Source: Pleurotus djamor (taxonomy: Eukaryota > Basidiomycota > Agaricomycetes > Agaricales > Pleurotaceae). Taken from it: a stretch of DNA of 16,312 nt. A program made the position numbers and the translations under genes. The notes below the pieces were generated by a model. That model was not told where the DNA came from. It made no database searches and saw only the letters and a list, made by a program, of their open reading frames with translations. Positions 1-9,973 of the stretch are shown piece after piece. Every line of letters begins with the position of its first letter. Position 1 is the first letter of the stretch. The stretch is from contig JAPEVF010000975.1 of the NCBI GenBank assembly GCA_029747585.1, positions 1-16,312 of the forward strand. The letters are read 5' to 3'.

Positions 1-1382
1 CTCAGCCTTGTATACTCTTGCCGTCATTGAAGGGCATCAATGTAGNNNTTGNGNCTGNTCNTCTCGCCNTCCGCTGGGCTTGTTTTTCTGATCATCAACG
101 GGACTAAGACAATGAATCGTTCGTGGAGGTGGTGCCTGATGTGGTCCCGGGCCTTGGGTTGGACAGAAACAGATGGCAAAGTGTGAGAGCGGCAGTGACT
201 GTCTTGGGGGCTGTGAGTTCGAGTACCAGGTGGAAAACGGGCGGCGGTATCAACTGAATAGTGTCGCTTGACAAGCGTTGGTAAACAGGAGCTTGGGACC
301 TGTAAATAGACGAGGGGGACGTGGGATGATGATGGCTAGATCAAATTCCGAGGCGCAAGCGGACGGGCAATCACGACTTTCATAGCGAAACTGTGAGAGA
401 GTAACAGGCCATCAGATGGATGCCACAGTGAGGGGTAACCGGTAAGGTTTAACGTTGGCGAATCACTCACTTAGACGACGTCCTGCTGCAAAGATTTTGC
501 AGAAACCCACAGTACCGTGATGTGTTCCAGGTTGGAAGTAACCAAGCCAGGGTTGAAATAGGGTTCGCAGGTGGTTGGCCGAACAGCAACCACTATAGTG
601 GTGAACATCGTCATGGTTATGTTCGAAGGTTGGGAGAGGCGCGCACCCTTCATAAAGCCCCATCGCCTTTGAGTCGCAGCCTGGTTACGGGAGGATACGC
701 GTCGGGCCTCCTGAGAACATTGATGGGATGGTCGGACGGCGAGCTTGCGCATCAAGAGGATTGCTATGGAGGATACGCGCCGGCGAGAATGTGAGAAGAT
801 GTCAGAAATTAGATCAAGCTGAGGGTACTGGTTTCTAAAGGTGCTCGGAGGATTAGTTTCGCAGTTACGCCTCAACTTGAGAGCTCGGGCATTAGAGTAT
901 ATGTCACGCCCGACTTGGTAGATTGTGGGCACGGAATGGGAGGTCGGGCATCAGTTCTTGGGTGCCCCCGAGGGAATGGGTTTCGAACGCAATCACAATG
1001 TGGCTATTCACCATCAGACATACCATTGAATAGGACAAGCCTAGCCACTTACCAACGTAGCGACTCTCACAGAGTTTAGGGCGGACTGTTGACAGCACTG
1101 AAGCGTGGCAAACTCCACGCGGGGCCGAAGGGAACTTGGGTCGGAAACATGTTATGCATTCAAGCATACGAGGGCAGAGACAATCAAGTAGGCCATCCAT
1201 CTTGGGCGGGAGAGATGGGTATAACGGTAGAAATCATCAAGGAAGAATTCAATTTCAAACTGGTATTTGGAACTTCACAAAGTGGCTATGATACTAAAAA
1301 GAACCTTGGAGAGTTTTTGAACCAATATGATCAGAGAAGATAAAGAGGATACTGACTGTTAAAGCAAGCAATCTGACGTCCT
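1..1382. other. Region without a recognised gene
   Basis: No family is recognisable on either strand. Several N bases lie between about 46 and 69, so the left edge is poor sequence. The longest open stretch is on the minus strand at 932-471; its composition is nondescript and matches no domain known to me. The minus strand does show splice-like sites: a GTAAGTGG donor near 1055 and a GTGAGTG donor near 470, followed by a pyrimidine-rich CTCTCTCACAG acceptor near 389. It could therefore hold a fast-evolving, decayed or non-coding spliced transcript, but I could not chain exons into one convincing frame. Confidence 0.4.
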
Positions 1383-1802
1383 CTAGGCGTCCTGGAGCTT
1401 CGACCAAATCACTACCAGATAATTGATCAACTTTCGAAGGATTTCGAGTGCAATAAGAAGCATCAAGGCCTTATAGGGTTTCGTTAGTCTATGCAACTAG
1501 GTACAAGAAGGACTTACCAGTATCATCGCCAAGAAGACGAAGAAGAGTTCTACGTCTTCATGGATGAGCGGCACGCGCTCCTTTGCGTTTCCCTGTAGGT
1601 CGTAGTGTCAGAGACCATCAGTCTATAAAAAAGTCGCAACGGAACTCTGAAAGTCTGCAACATCGTTTAATGAACCAGAGGCCGAGATACTTGGTGAGGA
1701 CCCTACCTCAGGGAGCGTGATGAGCGCCGGAGCCTCCACAAAGCGGCGATAGGGATGATGACGAGGGTAACGAGCGCGAGAGCGAGCACGAACGGCGGGC
1801 AT
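1383..1802 (-). CDS. Putative small membrane protein, 85 aa, three exons
   Basis: Not recognised as any family. Reading the minus strand, exon 1 is 1802-1707 (ATG, 32 codons), exon 2 is 1592-1518 (25 codons) and exon 3 is 1469-1383 (28 codons plus TAG). All junctions are phase 0. Introns of 114 and 48 nt have GTAGGG and GTAAGT donors, CTACAG and TATAAG acceptors, and the second has a good CTAAC branch site. The N-terminal third is basic (R-R-R-Y-P-R-H-H-P-Y-R-R type). Residues about 46-66 form one hydrophobic stretch (FFVFLAMIL joined to ALMLLIALEIL), followed by Arg-Lys and a short tail, so a single-pass membrane protein is likely. The three exons being open in one phase is the main support. 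Oddity: another frame of exon 1 also encodes a hydrophobic segment but meets stops. Without transcript data this remains a candidate. Confidence 0.42.
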
Positions 1803-3064
1803 TATATTTTTTCTCCCGGGGGGATGAGAAATTGATCTTGGTGGTCAATTCGTGGGAGGGGAAAAGCACTTATCCCTTTTTATTTGAGGTCCATGGAATG
1901 CCATGGAAGGTTGCATGGGCTGTTGTGCTTTGGGGTAGAGAAAAACCTTCATGCCCTGAGGCTTATGCATGGAAAATTTGAGTGCCTCAAAAGGTGGTTG
2001 CATTACTACGTTGGGACATGTTAACCACGGATTTAGAAAAGAAGAAACCGAACTTGCCGTAATGTTATTTCGTTTTAACTTTGGCCGCAGCCGAAGCTTC
2101 CCGCTTTGAAGGTAAGGGAGTTGTGTGAGGGTACTGAGGTCCTCAAGAAAAAAAAGGAGGGCGCAACAGTCATGAGGCGATAGCTGGGGTTGAGAGGTAT
2201 ACCCTCTTCCGATAACGTCTGGGCCGAGTTAACGACAGCTTGAAGAGCAGAGAAAGGACGTTTTCGTCAGAGACAAAGTCTGGTTCTGAAAAGCTTGATT
2301 GAGAGCTTACAACGAGGCATCAAATCGGAATGACCCTAACAGGAGGTGCAAATATTAAACTACCGGCTCTGATTCAGACCAACCAGACAGTGGAACCATT
2401 GAATGCAACACCTGCGAAAGAGAATAACTGAGCAAAATACAAACCGATAAATAAATGCACCAACCGTGGTGTCCTTCAAATCAAAGTTACATACTCTTGT
2501 GGGCTCCGGTCGCGTAAAGCTATAGGGTAAATTTGAAACGAGAGAGCGACGGGTAAAAGTGTAAACTTCAAGTCTTGAACCAGTCAACGTTGTAATCAAG
2601 GCACGCGAAACATTGAGACAGTTTCCAGCAAAGTAAGAGCTAGGCATGATAATCACTAGTCCATAGAATAATTCTTAGTAGCAAAGTTACATAATGAGAG
2701 TTCAATTCGTTGAGGGCTTTCCTTTTCTATCTGCGTTCACGCGGAAGAAACTAAAGCCAGGAGAGTCAGCCTTCTCATGATTGGTTTCTCAGAGTCTTCG
2801 TTTCCAGCCAATCCATCGTTTCCGAGATACAATTTGAGGAGGATTGAATGTTGATATTGGTATCTTGGAAGCGTGGGCAGGTCGAAGAATGTCCGTTGAC
2901 CTTGTTGTTTGAGCGCTTCTTGAGCGCTTACGTTAAATCTCCGAGAGCGCCGATTGAATGTGTGGGAATGGAGAAATCGGCGGGTCCTGGTTGGTCGCTG
3001 TTGTCGCCGACGAGCTCACTCTTTTCCCGACCACCACCATCTGCGGGCTCGGTGCCCTCGAATC
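1803..3064. other. Intergenic stretch upstream of the complex I gene
   Basis: No supported gene. The longest open frame is on the minus strand at 2656-2360 and has no domain-like features or convincing splice partners. Local sequence is AT-richer than the flanking coding DNA, with an A-run near 2149-2156 and a C/G run near 1815-1823. The right end should hold promoter elements for the complex I gene. Confidence 0.45.
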
Positions 3065-3105
3065 TCGTTTTTTCCCTCTATTTTCCCTATTTTCTCTCAG
3101 CAAAT
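3065..3105 (+). promoter_or_regulatory. Pyrimidine-rich tract just before the complex I start codon
   Basis: A long C/T tract (TTTTTTCCCTCTATTTTCCC and following) ends in TCTCTCAG, five bases before the ATG at 3106. CT-rich tracts near transcription starts are common in highly expressed fungal genes. The terminal CTCTCAG also fits a 3' splice site, so a 5' leader intron is an alternative. The choice cannot be made from sequence alone. Confidence 0.4.
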
Positions 3106-5929
3106 ATGCTGCGGATAGCGTCGGTGGTAGCCAGGCCAAATTCAACGGGGCTCATCGGAAAGGTCGTTGGCCCACAGTCTGGTTGGTGTCACTTCATTAT
3201 GCGCACGTACTGGGAAGTTAGCTAAGGAACGATGCTTAGGTCTACGGAATCTCTCAACAACGTCGCCGAGGCAGGCAGATATCACGCTAACAGTTGATGG
3301 CAAGGAGGTTACCGTCCCACAGGGTATGAGGTGTCGCTCTCAATTTCTGGATTATTTCTGAAGACTCTGTGGGCTGTAGGGTCGGCGTTAATTCAAGCAT
3401 GTGAGGCGGCGGGCGCGACGATACCGCGGTGAGTAGACGAAAGTTGTCATTTCCTGCGTCGGCGTTTACTCAATATGTCTAAAATTCGTGCTAGGTTCTG
3501 CTACCACGATCGGTATGTCTTCTGAGCACTTATAGATGTAACAAATGCTGATGGTATTCTTCTGGGAAGTCTTGCAATCGCTGGCAATTGTCGGTACGTC
3601 ATTCCGAGTAGCATACCGTGGCCTCCGCTGAACCCATCCTAGAATGTGCTTAGTTGAGGTTGAACGCTCTCCGAAGCCGGTTGCATCATGGTTCGCCGTT
3701 TCTTTACCATTTCACACCTCTTTGCTCATCGTGAGCTCTTCCGTTGCTCAGCGCCATGCCCGCCATGCCTGGGTCGAAAGTATGGACGAATACACCACTT
3801 GTCCACCAAGCAAGGTACGCCACAACCCTCATAGATCCGCCAGTACTTCCGCCTCATCTTTTTGTCGCGACAATAGAGAAGGAGTGATGGAATTCTTACT
3901 CGCAAACCACCCCCTTGACTGTCCTATATGTGACCAAGGTGGAGAATGCGACCTTCAAGACCAATCAATGCGCTATGGCTCCGACCGAACACGCTTCCAC
4001 GAGATCACGGGCAAGCGAGCCGTGGAGAACAAAGATCTCGGCCCCCTCGTCAAGACCAGTATGAACAGATGTATCCAATGCACGCGTTGTGTCCGATTTG
4101 CCAACGAGGTTGCTGGTGTTGAAGAGCTCGGAACAACTGGTCGAGGGAACGACATGCAGATTGGGATGTACGTAGAGAAGACGATGGACTCGGAGCTGAG
4201 CGGGAACATCATCGACCTCTGCCCTGTTGGAGCATTAACCAGCAAGCCGTACGCCTTCCACGCCCGACCTTGGGAACTGAAGAACACGGAGTCGATTGAC
4301 GTGATGGACGCTGTTGGTTCAAACATTCGGGTGGACTCGCGAGGCGTCCAGGTCATGCGCATTCAACCACGGACAAATGACGACGTTAATGAAGAGTGGA
4401 TAAGTGACAAAACGCGCTATGCATACGACGGACTACGCTTCCAACGACTCACGACCCCTTTGATCAAGCAGGGCGATCGTTTCATCCCGGCCTCATGGGA
4501 AGACGCGTTGACTGCTGTCGCTAACGGGTTGGCTGCGTCGGGTGCCAAGGGGGATGAAATCCAGGCGGTTGCAGGTCACCTTGCCGATACGGAGTCTCTC
4601 GTAGCCCTCAAGGACTTGGTCAACAAGCTCGGCTCGGACAACCTCGCCCTCGACCAAGTCGGTGGCTCATCCGCACCTGTACATGGCGTCGATATCCGTT
4701 CGAACTTCCTCTTCAACTCCACCATACCCGGCGTTGAGGAAGCCGACGTGATCCTCCTCGTTGGCACCAACCCCCGTCATGAGGCAGCTGTCCTGAACTC
4801 AAGAATCAGGAAGAGCTGGTTGCACACTGGCCTTGAGGTTGGTTTCATAGGGGAGAGGGCTGATACGACGTATGGTTATGATTTCCTCGGTGAAGGTGCT
4901 GCTGCCGTTGCAGAGTTCGCTGCAGGAAAAGGACCATTCGCTGCGAAATTCAAGAGCGCGAAAAAGCCGCTGATCATCGTTGGAAGTGCGCTTGCTGAGC
5001 ATCAAGATGGAGCTGCTGTCTTCCATGCCCTTTCCAAGTTTGTGGAAGCCAATAAGGCTCAGCTGGTAACGCCGGAGTGGAATGGTTTCAGCATACTGCA
5101 GCGCGTACGTACCCTCCCCCAATTAGCTGTTGCTCATGCTCACATTTTGCCTTCCTGTTAGGTTGCTTCACGCCCGGCTGCTTACGATGTCGGCTTCGTT
5201 CCTTCGAAGAAGGCTTCGCAAACGAAACCCAAATTTGTCTATCTACTGAATGCCGATGAGGTCGATCCCAAGTCAATTCCTCAGGATGCCTTCGTCGTGT
5301 ACCAAGGTCATCATGGTGACCTCGGTGCTCAGCTTGCGGATGTCTGCCTGCCCGGTGCCGCGTACACGGAGAAGTCGACGACGTGGGTGAACACCGAGGG
5401 TCGCTCGCAGATAGGTAGAGCCGCCGTCCCCCCTCCAGGTGCTTCAAGAGAGGACTGGAAGATCATCCGGTGAGCTTCACCCTCTATCTTATTTTTCGTT
5501 TAGGCGCTCAACCTTTTTTTTGCCCGTTCAATCAGCGCTATCTCCGAATACACCAACTCACCATTACCCTATGACGATGTCCTTTCACTTCGGGATCGTA
5601 TGTGGGAGATATCACCGACGCTGATACGACACGACGTAACGGAGAAGACTTCGGTGGACGTTGCGCTCGCTGGACTGAAGGTGCTAGCGACCAAGACGAG
5701 CGGTGCCAAATCAACAGGCGCTCCGTTCCAGAAACCCATTCTGAACTTCTACCAAACCGACCCTATATCACGAGCGTAAGTCCTTTTTCCTCCCCCGCGT
5801 TCATTGAACTCTTAGCTCATGCCTTTAACAATGTGTAGATCGGTGACAATGGCCCAGTGTACACGGTCATTTGTCAAGGGAGAGAACTATGGGTTCACTG
5901 ATGTTGGAGCTGAAGCCGCTTTCGCATAG
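3106..5929 (+). CDS. NDUFS1: NADH:ubiquinone oxidoreductase 75-kDa Fe-S subunit, mitochondrial
   Basis: Core peripheral-arm subunit of respiratory complex I that carries clusters N1b, N4 and N5 and passes electrons from NADH toward ubiquinone in the mitochondrial matrix. My splice model joins exons 3106-3181, 3240-3323, 3380-3428, 3495-3512, 3570-3593, 3643-3690, 3752-3814, 3877-5104, 5162-5469, 5536-5775 and 5839-5929: 2229 nt, 742 residues, close to the usual fungal length. Residues 1-38 form a basic mitochondrial presequence (MLRIASVVARPNS..., ending RNLSTTSPRQ). The 2Fe-2S ligands are C72, C83, C86 and C100. H132, C136, C139 and C145 bind N5; C186, C189, C192 and C236 bind N4. A molybdopterin-oxidoreductase-like domain follows. 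All eleven exons join in frame with GT-AG ends and introns of 49-66 nt. The start is fixed by the presequence and by the 58-nt first intron, which restores the reading frame. Residue for residue it reads like a functional gene. Confidence 0.95.
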
Positions 5930-6275
5930 ATTTTACCGCTGGTTGGGGGTGTCGTTAATGCCTGGGTAAAATAACGTAGGATGTGTACCTAGAGAAAATA
6001 TTGCCTTTTTATCATCTTATTTTTTCAATATCAGCTTTCGTATAGACTTGATGTGCGGAATTTGGGCCATCCTGCCATTTTGCGTTGCGTTGATCCCTGG
6101 AGCACTGGTATCTTTGCGCGCTTGATTTGGCAAGGTTCTTCCTTCTAACTTTCATCGACATCCTGGGCCCTCAAATACTCTGTCTATCCTTGTATATGCC
6201 TGCGCATCATGGCTCTGAGTCGGTTCAAAATTCCTGAATTTCTGCGCGGTTAACAAAGGATCCTCAAAATCTCAC
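5930..6275. other. Intergenic stretch: complex I 3' UTR and F-box upstream DNA
   Basis: No gene seen. The first part is AT-rich (AAAATAACG, GAGAAAATATTGCC, TTTTTATCATC) and probably holds the 3' untranslated region and polyadenylation signals of the complex I gene. The second part leads into the inverted-repeat cluster. Confidence 0.5.
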
Positions 6276-6348
6276 ACAATGGTCTCATACCATTGTTTTG
6301 TTGTGGCTCACGGACCACATTGAGGAAAATGTGGCCCTATGGTGGTCC
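6276..6348. repeat. Cluster of short inverted repeats upstream of the F-box gene
   Basis: Several perfect short palindromes are packed together. ACAATGGT (6276-6283) pairs with ACCATTGT (6289-6296) around a 5-nt loop. GGACCAC (6312-6318) pairs with GTGGTCC (6342-6348). CCACATT (6315-6321) pairs with AATGTGG (6328-6334). TGTGG (6302-6306) pairs with CCACA (6315-6319). The arms overlap, so alternative hairpins compete. The cluster could be a regulatory region or the remnant of a small inverted-repeat element. No flanking target-site duplication was established. Confidence 0.5.
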
Positions 6349-7958
6349 ACAATGCCCGCTTGGTATATAAAATGCCTTCTCTCACAAGCAATGACCCCTT
6401 CTTGACCCCTTCATCCCGATTCCTACAACCATCCAGCCCAATGCTGCAAATACCTACTGAAGTCCTCTCCAACATCTTTCAAGAGGCCATCGCGCCAGCG
6501 ACCAACAACAATTCGATGTCTGCAATGATACCCCCTTACAAGACTCTTGCACGATTATGCGAAGTCTGCTCATTGTGGCATCAAGTCGTCAACGACACAC
6601 CTGCCTTATGGTCAACCATCTTTTCAACCTACCCGATCCCCGTTATCGAGGCTTTCATACGCCGTTCTCGAGATGCTGATATCTGGTTCCTCGGTCAACA
6701 ATACCCAGACCGGAACTATCCAACGCCTGTGGATTTGCGTGTGGCTATTCGGATTCTCAACCAAGTCCACCGACTGGCTTCGTTTGATGCGGTTATCAGT
6801 GCACATCATGTCTCCTTGATCACTCTTCGTCTGTGTTTAGACGCTCCAGCACTGGTTTCTCTAAAGCTCCGAGCCTTAGGGCAGGATAAAGTTTCTACGC
6901 CGATGACCTCTTTACCACAGTCGAGAACTCTCCCTGACACCCTGTTCCTTGGAAACAGACCTCCCAAACTCCGTCATTTACATCTGGATGGCTTCGACAT
7001 ACCCTGGAACTCTCCCCTCCTTGTCAATTTGACCACCCTCTCCTTGACGCAGAGCGCCCACTGCTCCAAGCGACCCTCTTATCAAGAGTTTTTCGCCGCC
7101 TTCAGAAACATGCCTACGCTAGAACAGGTTTCGCTCTGCGGCTGCCTTCCCCGTTCCTTCCCCCACGCCTCAAGTACAAAGGAACGGGTTGTGCTACGCC
7201 AACTCGTCAAGCTCACCGTCTCCGATGATTTTGCCGCGGTCAGACGATTCTTGGATATTCTGGACGTTCCAAAACTTGCCTCGCTGGCGCTGTCAGGACA
7301 TCTGAATGACTCAGAGCCTTCTGCACTCTTCAATCGCATCGCAGTCCTGCTTGGTCCTCGAATGAAAGCAGATCCTGTCAGGAATGTCCAATTCTCAATC
7401 AACCCGCGCCCGAAGCGTTCTTGCGTTGGCTTTGGTATACGATTTGGTAATTCAAGGAGGGAAGACGATCCCATGCCCATCCTCCGAATGACATTGGTTT
7501 CCCCAGGGGATCACCAAGAAGGAATTGATGGAGATGCAGGAGACGGAGCCTCAAGACTCTCTGAGCAAATAATTATATCCGCCGCTCGCGCATTTCCCTT
7601 CACAAACGTCAATGTGCTACATTGCCAACTCAACGCGTCGACGACGCCGGAACTTTGGACTGACTCCTTGATACCCCGGTTTCGTAACATCCAGACTTTG
7701 ATTTTATCAATCTTGGCCGTTCAGTCGTTCTTCGACGTGTGCTCAACGAGTCTCACAGAATCGCTGCCTCGAATCAATAACTCTGGACTTCCATTTCCGA
7801 TGCTGACCGCAATCGTTGGTGATTTTCCACGCCAGTCGTCCTGTCAGATCCTTGAAGTGATTGAGAGTAGGGCAGCGCAAGGAAGTTCTCTCATCTGCTT
7901 CGACGACAAGGGAGGAAATTGGACATGGCGTCTTTCTGGATCACATTCGCGGCTTTGA
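6339..7958 (+). CDS. F-box protein, single exon (539 aa from the first ATG)
   Basis: Predicted substrate adaptor of an SCF (Skp1-cullin-F-box) ubiquitin ligase. The F-box lies at about residues 36-95: L-Q-I-P-T-E-V-L-S-N-I-F, then L-A-R-L-C-E-V-C-S-L-W-H-Q-V-V, then T-P-A-L-W-S. This layout is typical of the very large F-box families of mushroom-forming fungi. The rest has repeated leucine-rich stretches (for example L-R-H-L-H-L-D-G-F and L-T-T-L-S-L-T) that suggest irregular leucine-rich repeats for target binding; no target can be named. There is no intron, unlike its neighbours. Start is uncertain: ATGs at 6339, 6372 and 6441 are all in frame, and the TATA-like box at 6364-6372 favours 6441. 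The coding end at TGA 7956-7958 is clear. Confidence 0.85.
   Translation: MVVHNARLVYKMPSLTSNDPFLTPSSRFLQPSSPMLQIPTEVLSNIFQEAIAPATNNNSMSAMIPPYKTLARLCEVCSLWHQVVNDTPALWSTIFSTYPIPVIEAFIRRSRDADIWFLGQQYPDRNYPTPVDLRVAIRILNQVHRLASFDAVISAHHVSLITLRLCLDAPALVSLKLRALGQDKVSTPMTSLPQSRTLPDTLFLGNRPPKLRHLHLDGFDIPWNSPLLVNLTTLSLTQSAHCSKRPSYQEFFAAFRNMPTLEQVSLCGCLPRSFPHASSTKERVVLRQLVKLTVSDDFAAVRRFLDILDVPKLASLALSGHLNDSEPSALFNRIAVLLGPRMKADPVRNVQFSINPRPKRSCVGFGIRFGNSRREDDPMPILRMTLVSPGDHQEGIDGDAGDGASRLSEQIIISAARAFPFTNVNVLHCQLNASTTPELWTDSLIPRFRNIQTLILSILAVQSFFDVCSTSLTESLPRINNSGLPFPMLTAIVGDFPRQSSCQILEVIESRAAQGSSLICFDDKGGNWTWRLSGSHSRL
6364..6372 (+). promoter_or_regulatory. TATA-like box in the F-box gene 5' region
   Basis: TATATAAAA matches the TATA consensus. 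It lies inside the longest reading frame, between the first ATG (6339) and the second (6372). If used, transcription would begin downstream and the first in-frame ATG would be 6441, only two codons before the F-box begins. This shortens the predicted protein by 34 residues. Confidence 0.3.
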
Positions 7959-8054
7959 GAAGGAGGGCTTCAGGCATTCTTTAGTTTATTTTCGACACAG
8001 TCATTTGTGAAGTTATAAAACATCATAATGATCCCTCTCGAACACCTTAACATA

Positions 8055-8125
8055 ACACCGATGGTGAAACGGTATCATGCTTGCCTTCCAAGCAAGCGGC
8101 ACGGGTTCGACTCCCGTTCGGTGTA
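8055..8125 (+). tRNA. trnG-UCC: tRNA-Gly, anticodon UCC
   Basis: A 71-nt cloverleaf folds cleanly. The acceptor stem ACACCGA pairs perfectly with TCGGTGT and the discriminator is A. The D-stem is GTGA/TCAT, the anticodon stem CTTGC/GCAAG with loop CTTCCAA gives anticodon TCC, and the T-stem is ACGGG/CCCGT around TTCGACT. The internal pol III B box GGTTCGACTCC is intact. The 3' CCA is not encoded and there is no intron, as expected for a eukaryotic nuclear tRNA. It decodes GGA glycine codons. Confidence 0.95.
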
Positions 8126-8126
8126 C

Positions 8127-8131
8127 TTTTT
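8127..8131 (+). terminator. RNA polymerase III terminator
   Basis: A run of five T begins one base after the last base of the tRNA-Gly gene, the usual pol III stop signal. Confidence 0.8.
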
Positions 8132-8941
8132 AAAAATTGCACACTTTTGCATGTCCGGCGCTTAAGTTCTTTTACAAAGTTCCTTCGTACCTGCTGGCAA
8201 CTCAAGTACTCACGTTTCTCCCAAGAACCTGCTGACGCCGCCTGTCCCAATATCCTTCGTTGGTTTCTCAACCGCTAAGGGGCAAATGCCCTCAGAAGTC
8301 AGTCCTACTTACGTCCAAGTCCATATCCAGCTTACATCGGACCCATTACCGCATCTTCAAAAATCCCTTCATAGATGCAGAATCACATCCTAATTTTCGG
8401 TAGCTTTAAACCGTGCGCTCTCCAATAACCCAACACCAATGGCAAAACATGGCCTACCCTCAAAAATCGAATGAAGCGCAATTCGCTCTGCGAAGTTTTG
8501 GGTTCCTACGGTCGTCGCGAGATTACATCCACGTTCATTGATCGAGCCTGGCTCTGACGAGTTTTCAAGCTCTTTCACCGGTGTCCTTGATTCCTCTATG
8601 GCATGCAGTTTCTGCGTGGTTCATTCAAGATGGCTTCTTCTGCGCCTTCTTCAATGGTGTAGCTAAGTTAGAGAACATTTCGGAATGCCTTCGCCTCTTG
8701 CGCTACTTTCCCTATCGCTCCAAGCGCTCTCCCGCAGCCATCGTCGCCTCCCCCGTTTCAGATGCAGCATATGCCACAGGAGGCACCTATTACTCGTGCC
8801 CACTGGGCTCTCTACGCTTCTTCATCACATAAATGTGTGTCGCTGCCGCCTTTGCTACGGTCAATTTCTACCAGACAGTCTCCTCTCATAAGAAACTTTC
8901 CTTCCACCTCGTTCCTCAAACTTTGATCTCACAGAAGAAAC
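8132..8941. other. Intergenic stretch between the tRNA and the first HPP gene
   Basis: No supported gene. Both strands have open frames of 60-85 codons without domain features. One plus frame from the ATG at 8630 is Ser/Pro-rich and runs to about 8935, but is broken by two stops at 8660-8671. The last 100 bases are pyrimidine-rich and probably hold the promoter and 5' leader of the HPP gene. Confidence 0.45.
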
Positions 8942-9973
8942 ATGACTTATGCTCACGGACACATCGCTCCAATCGTTTCTTCGCTTCCGTGGTGGATTAC
9001 CCGCTGGATCGGTTACCGCCCGCCCGCAGTTGATTCGAACGGTCTGCCGTTGCACGCTGTTGCTAAAGTTCCCGCCAGTGTCACACCGGGCCACCGCAAC
9101 TGGCCTGAGGAAGTCAAGATTTGCTTCTGGTAAGTCAAGATTTCGCAGTCAATGACTTGTCTTTGATCGTTTCATCATAAACATTCAGGTCATTCGTCGC
9201 GTCGTTCTGCGCCATATCAGTTATTCAAGCAGTTTTCCATTCGCCCTACTTCATTACGAAGGGAGCGCCAACCATTGTTGCAAGCTTTGTCCGTTCCATT
9301 CATCCCTTCCCGTCTTCACCTTTGACTTATCTCAACTACTGACAAGGGTTCATCAGCCGTCCTTATTTACGGATCAATCGACTCTGCTTACGCCCAACCA
9401 CGACCCCTGCTAGGTGGTCACATCATCGGTGCGGCCGTTGGTATCTGCACCACAAAACTCATCGAACTCCTCTCAACCAAAGAAGAATTCCATCAATTTG
9501 AATGGCTAGCTGGATCACTCTCGTGTGCACTTTCAGTGGTTTTGATGCAGCTTACGAGTACGATACACCCTCCCGCTGGTGCCACCGCTCTTCTTGCGAC
9601 CGTAAACGCCGATGTTCGAGACCTTTCGTGGTACTTCCTTCCGATCATCATCCTTACGGCATCGCTTTCACTAGTGATTGCACTCTTGCTGAACAACATC
9701 CAGCGTCGGTATCCAAAGTTTTGGTTCGCTCCTGACACGCCCACGGACGCTGCCAAAATACTGGTGCCCAAACATACTTCGAGTTCCCCAGACAAGCAGA
9801 AACCTGATGAGCCAAAGGTTCTGGACGTACCACCCCTACCACCGCCTTCTTTACCTACTCATCTACTCCCGAAGCCTCCTCCTCGTGCGCATCCTGCTCT
9901 TCATGTCATTGTAGGTCGAGCAGGAGAGGAGCCGCCGAGGTCCCCTTTGACCCCTTCGCGTCCCACGTTCTGA
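8942..9973 (+). CDS. HPP-family integral membrane protein, copy 1 (304 aa)
   Basis: Member of the HPP family of small multi-pass membrane proteins; plant relatives have been linked to chloroplast nitrite transport, but the fungal role is not established. Exons are 8942-9129, 9189-9288 and 9347-9973; introns of 59 and 58 nt have GTAAGT and GTCCGT donors. Hydrophobic segments lie at about residues 65-78, 88-107, 117-135, 150-175 and 188-206. The family signature H167-P-P-A-G-A-T-A lies in the fourth segment, and A-Q-P-R followed by L-L-G-G-H lies near residues 112-121. A cytosolic-type tail of about 80 residues is Pro/Lys-rich and varies between copies. The start is the first ATG before the conserved LPWW..RW.GYR motif and matches copy 2. 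It sits 602 bp upstream of a paralogue on the same strand, indicating tandem duplication. Confidence 0.88.

Noticed and set aside
471..932. 153-codon minus-strand open frame
   Set aside because: No domain, odd composition, overlapping open frames on both strands, and no splice chain that keeps a coherent product.
3106..3225. Frameshift in the complex I presequence
   Set aside because: A 58-nt GT-AG intron (3182-3239) with a GCTAAG branch site restores the frame and gives a normal presequence.
3644..5161. 505-codon continuous frame as the complex I protein
   Set aside because: It reads through introns 3691-3751, 3815-3876 and 5105-5161; the read-through residues do not fit the family, while splicing restores it exactly.
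8390..8578. 62-codon minus-strand frame
   Set aside because: Starts at GTG, has no recognisable features and no splice partners.
8630..8935. Ser/Pro-rich plus frame starting M-A-S-S-A-P-S-S as a pseudogene
   Set aside because: Two stops follow within 40 bases and no family is recognised; low complexity explains the open frame.
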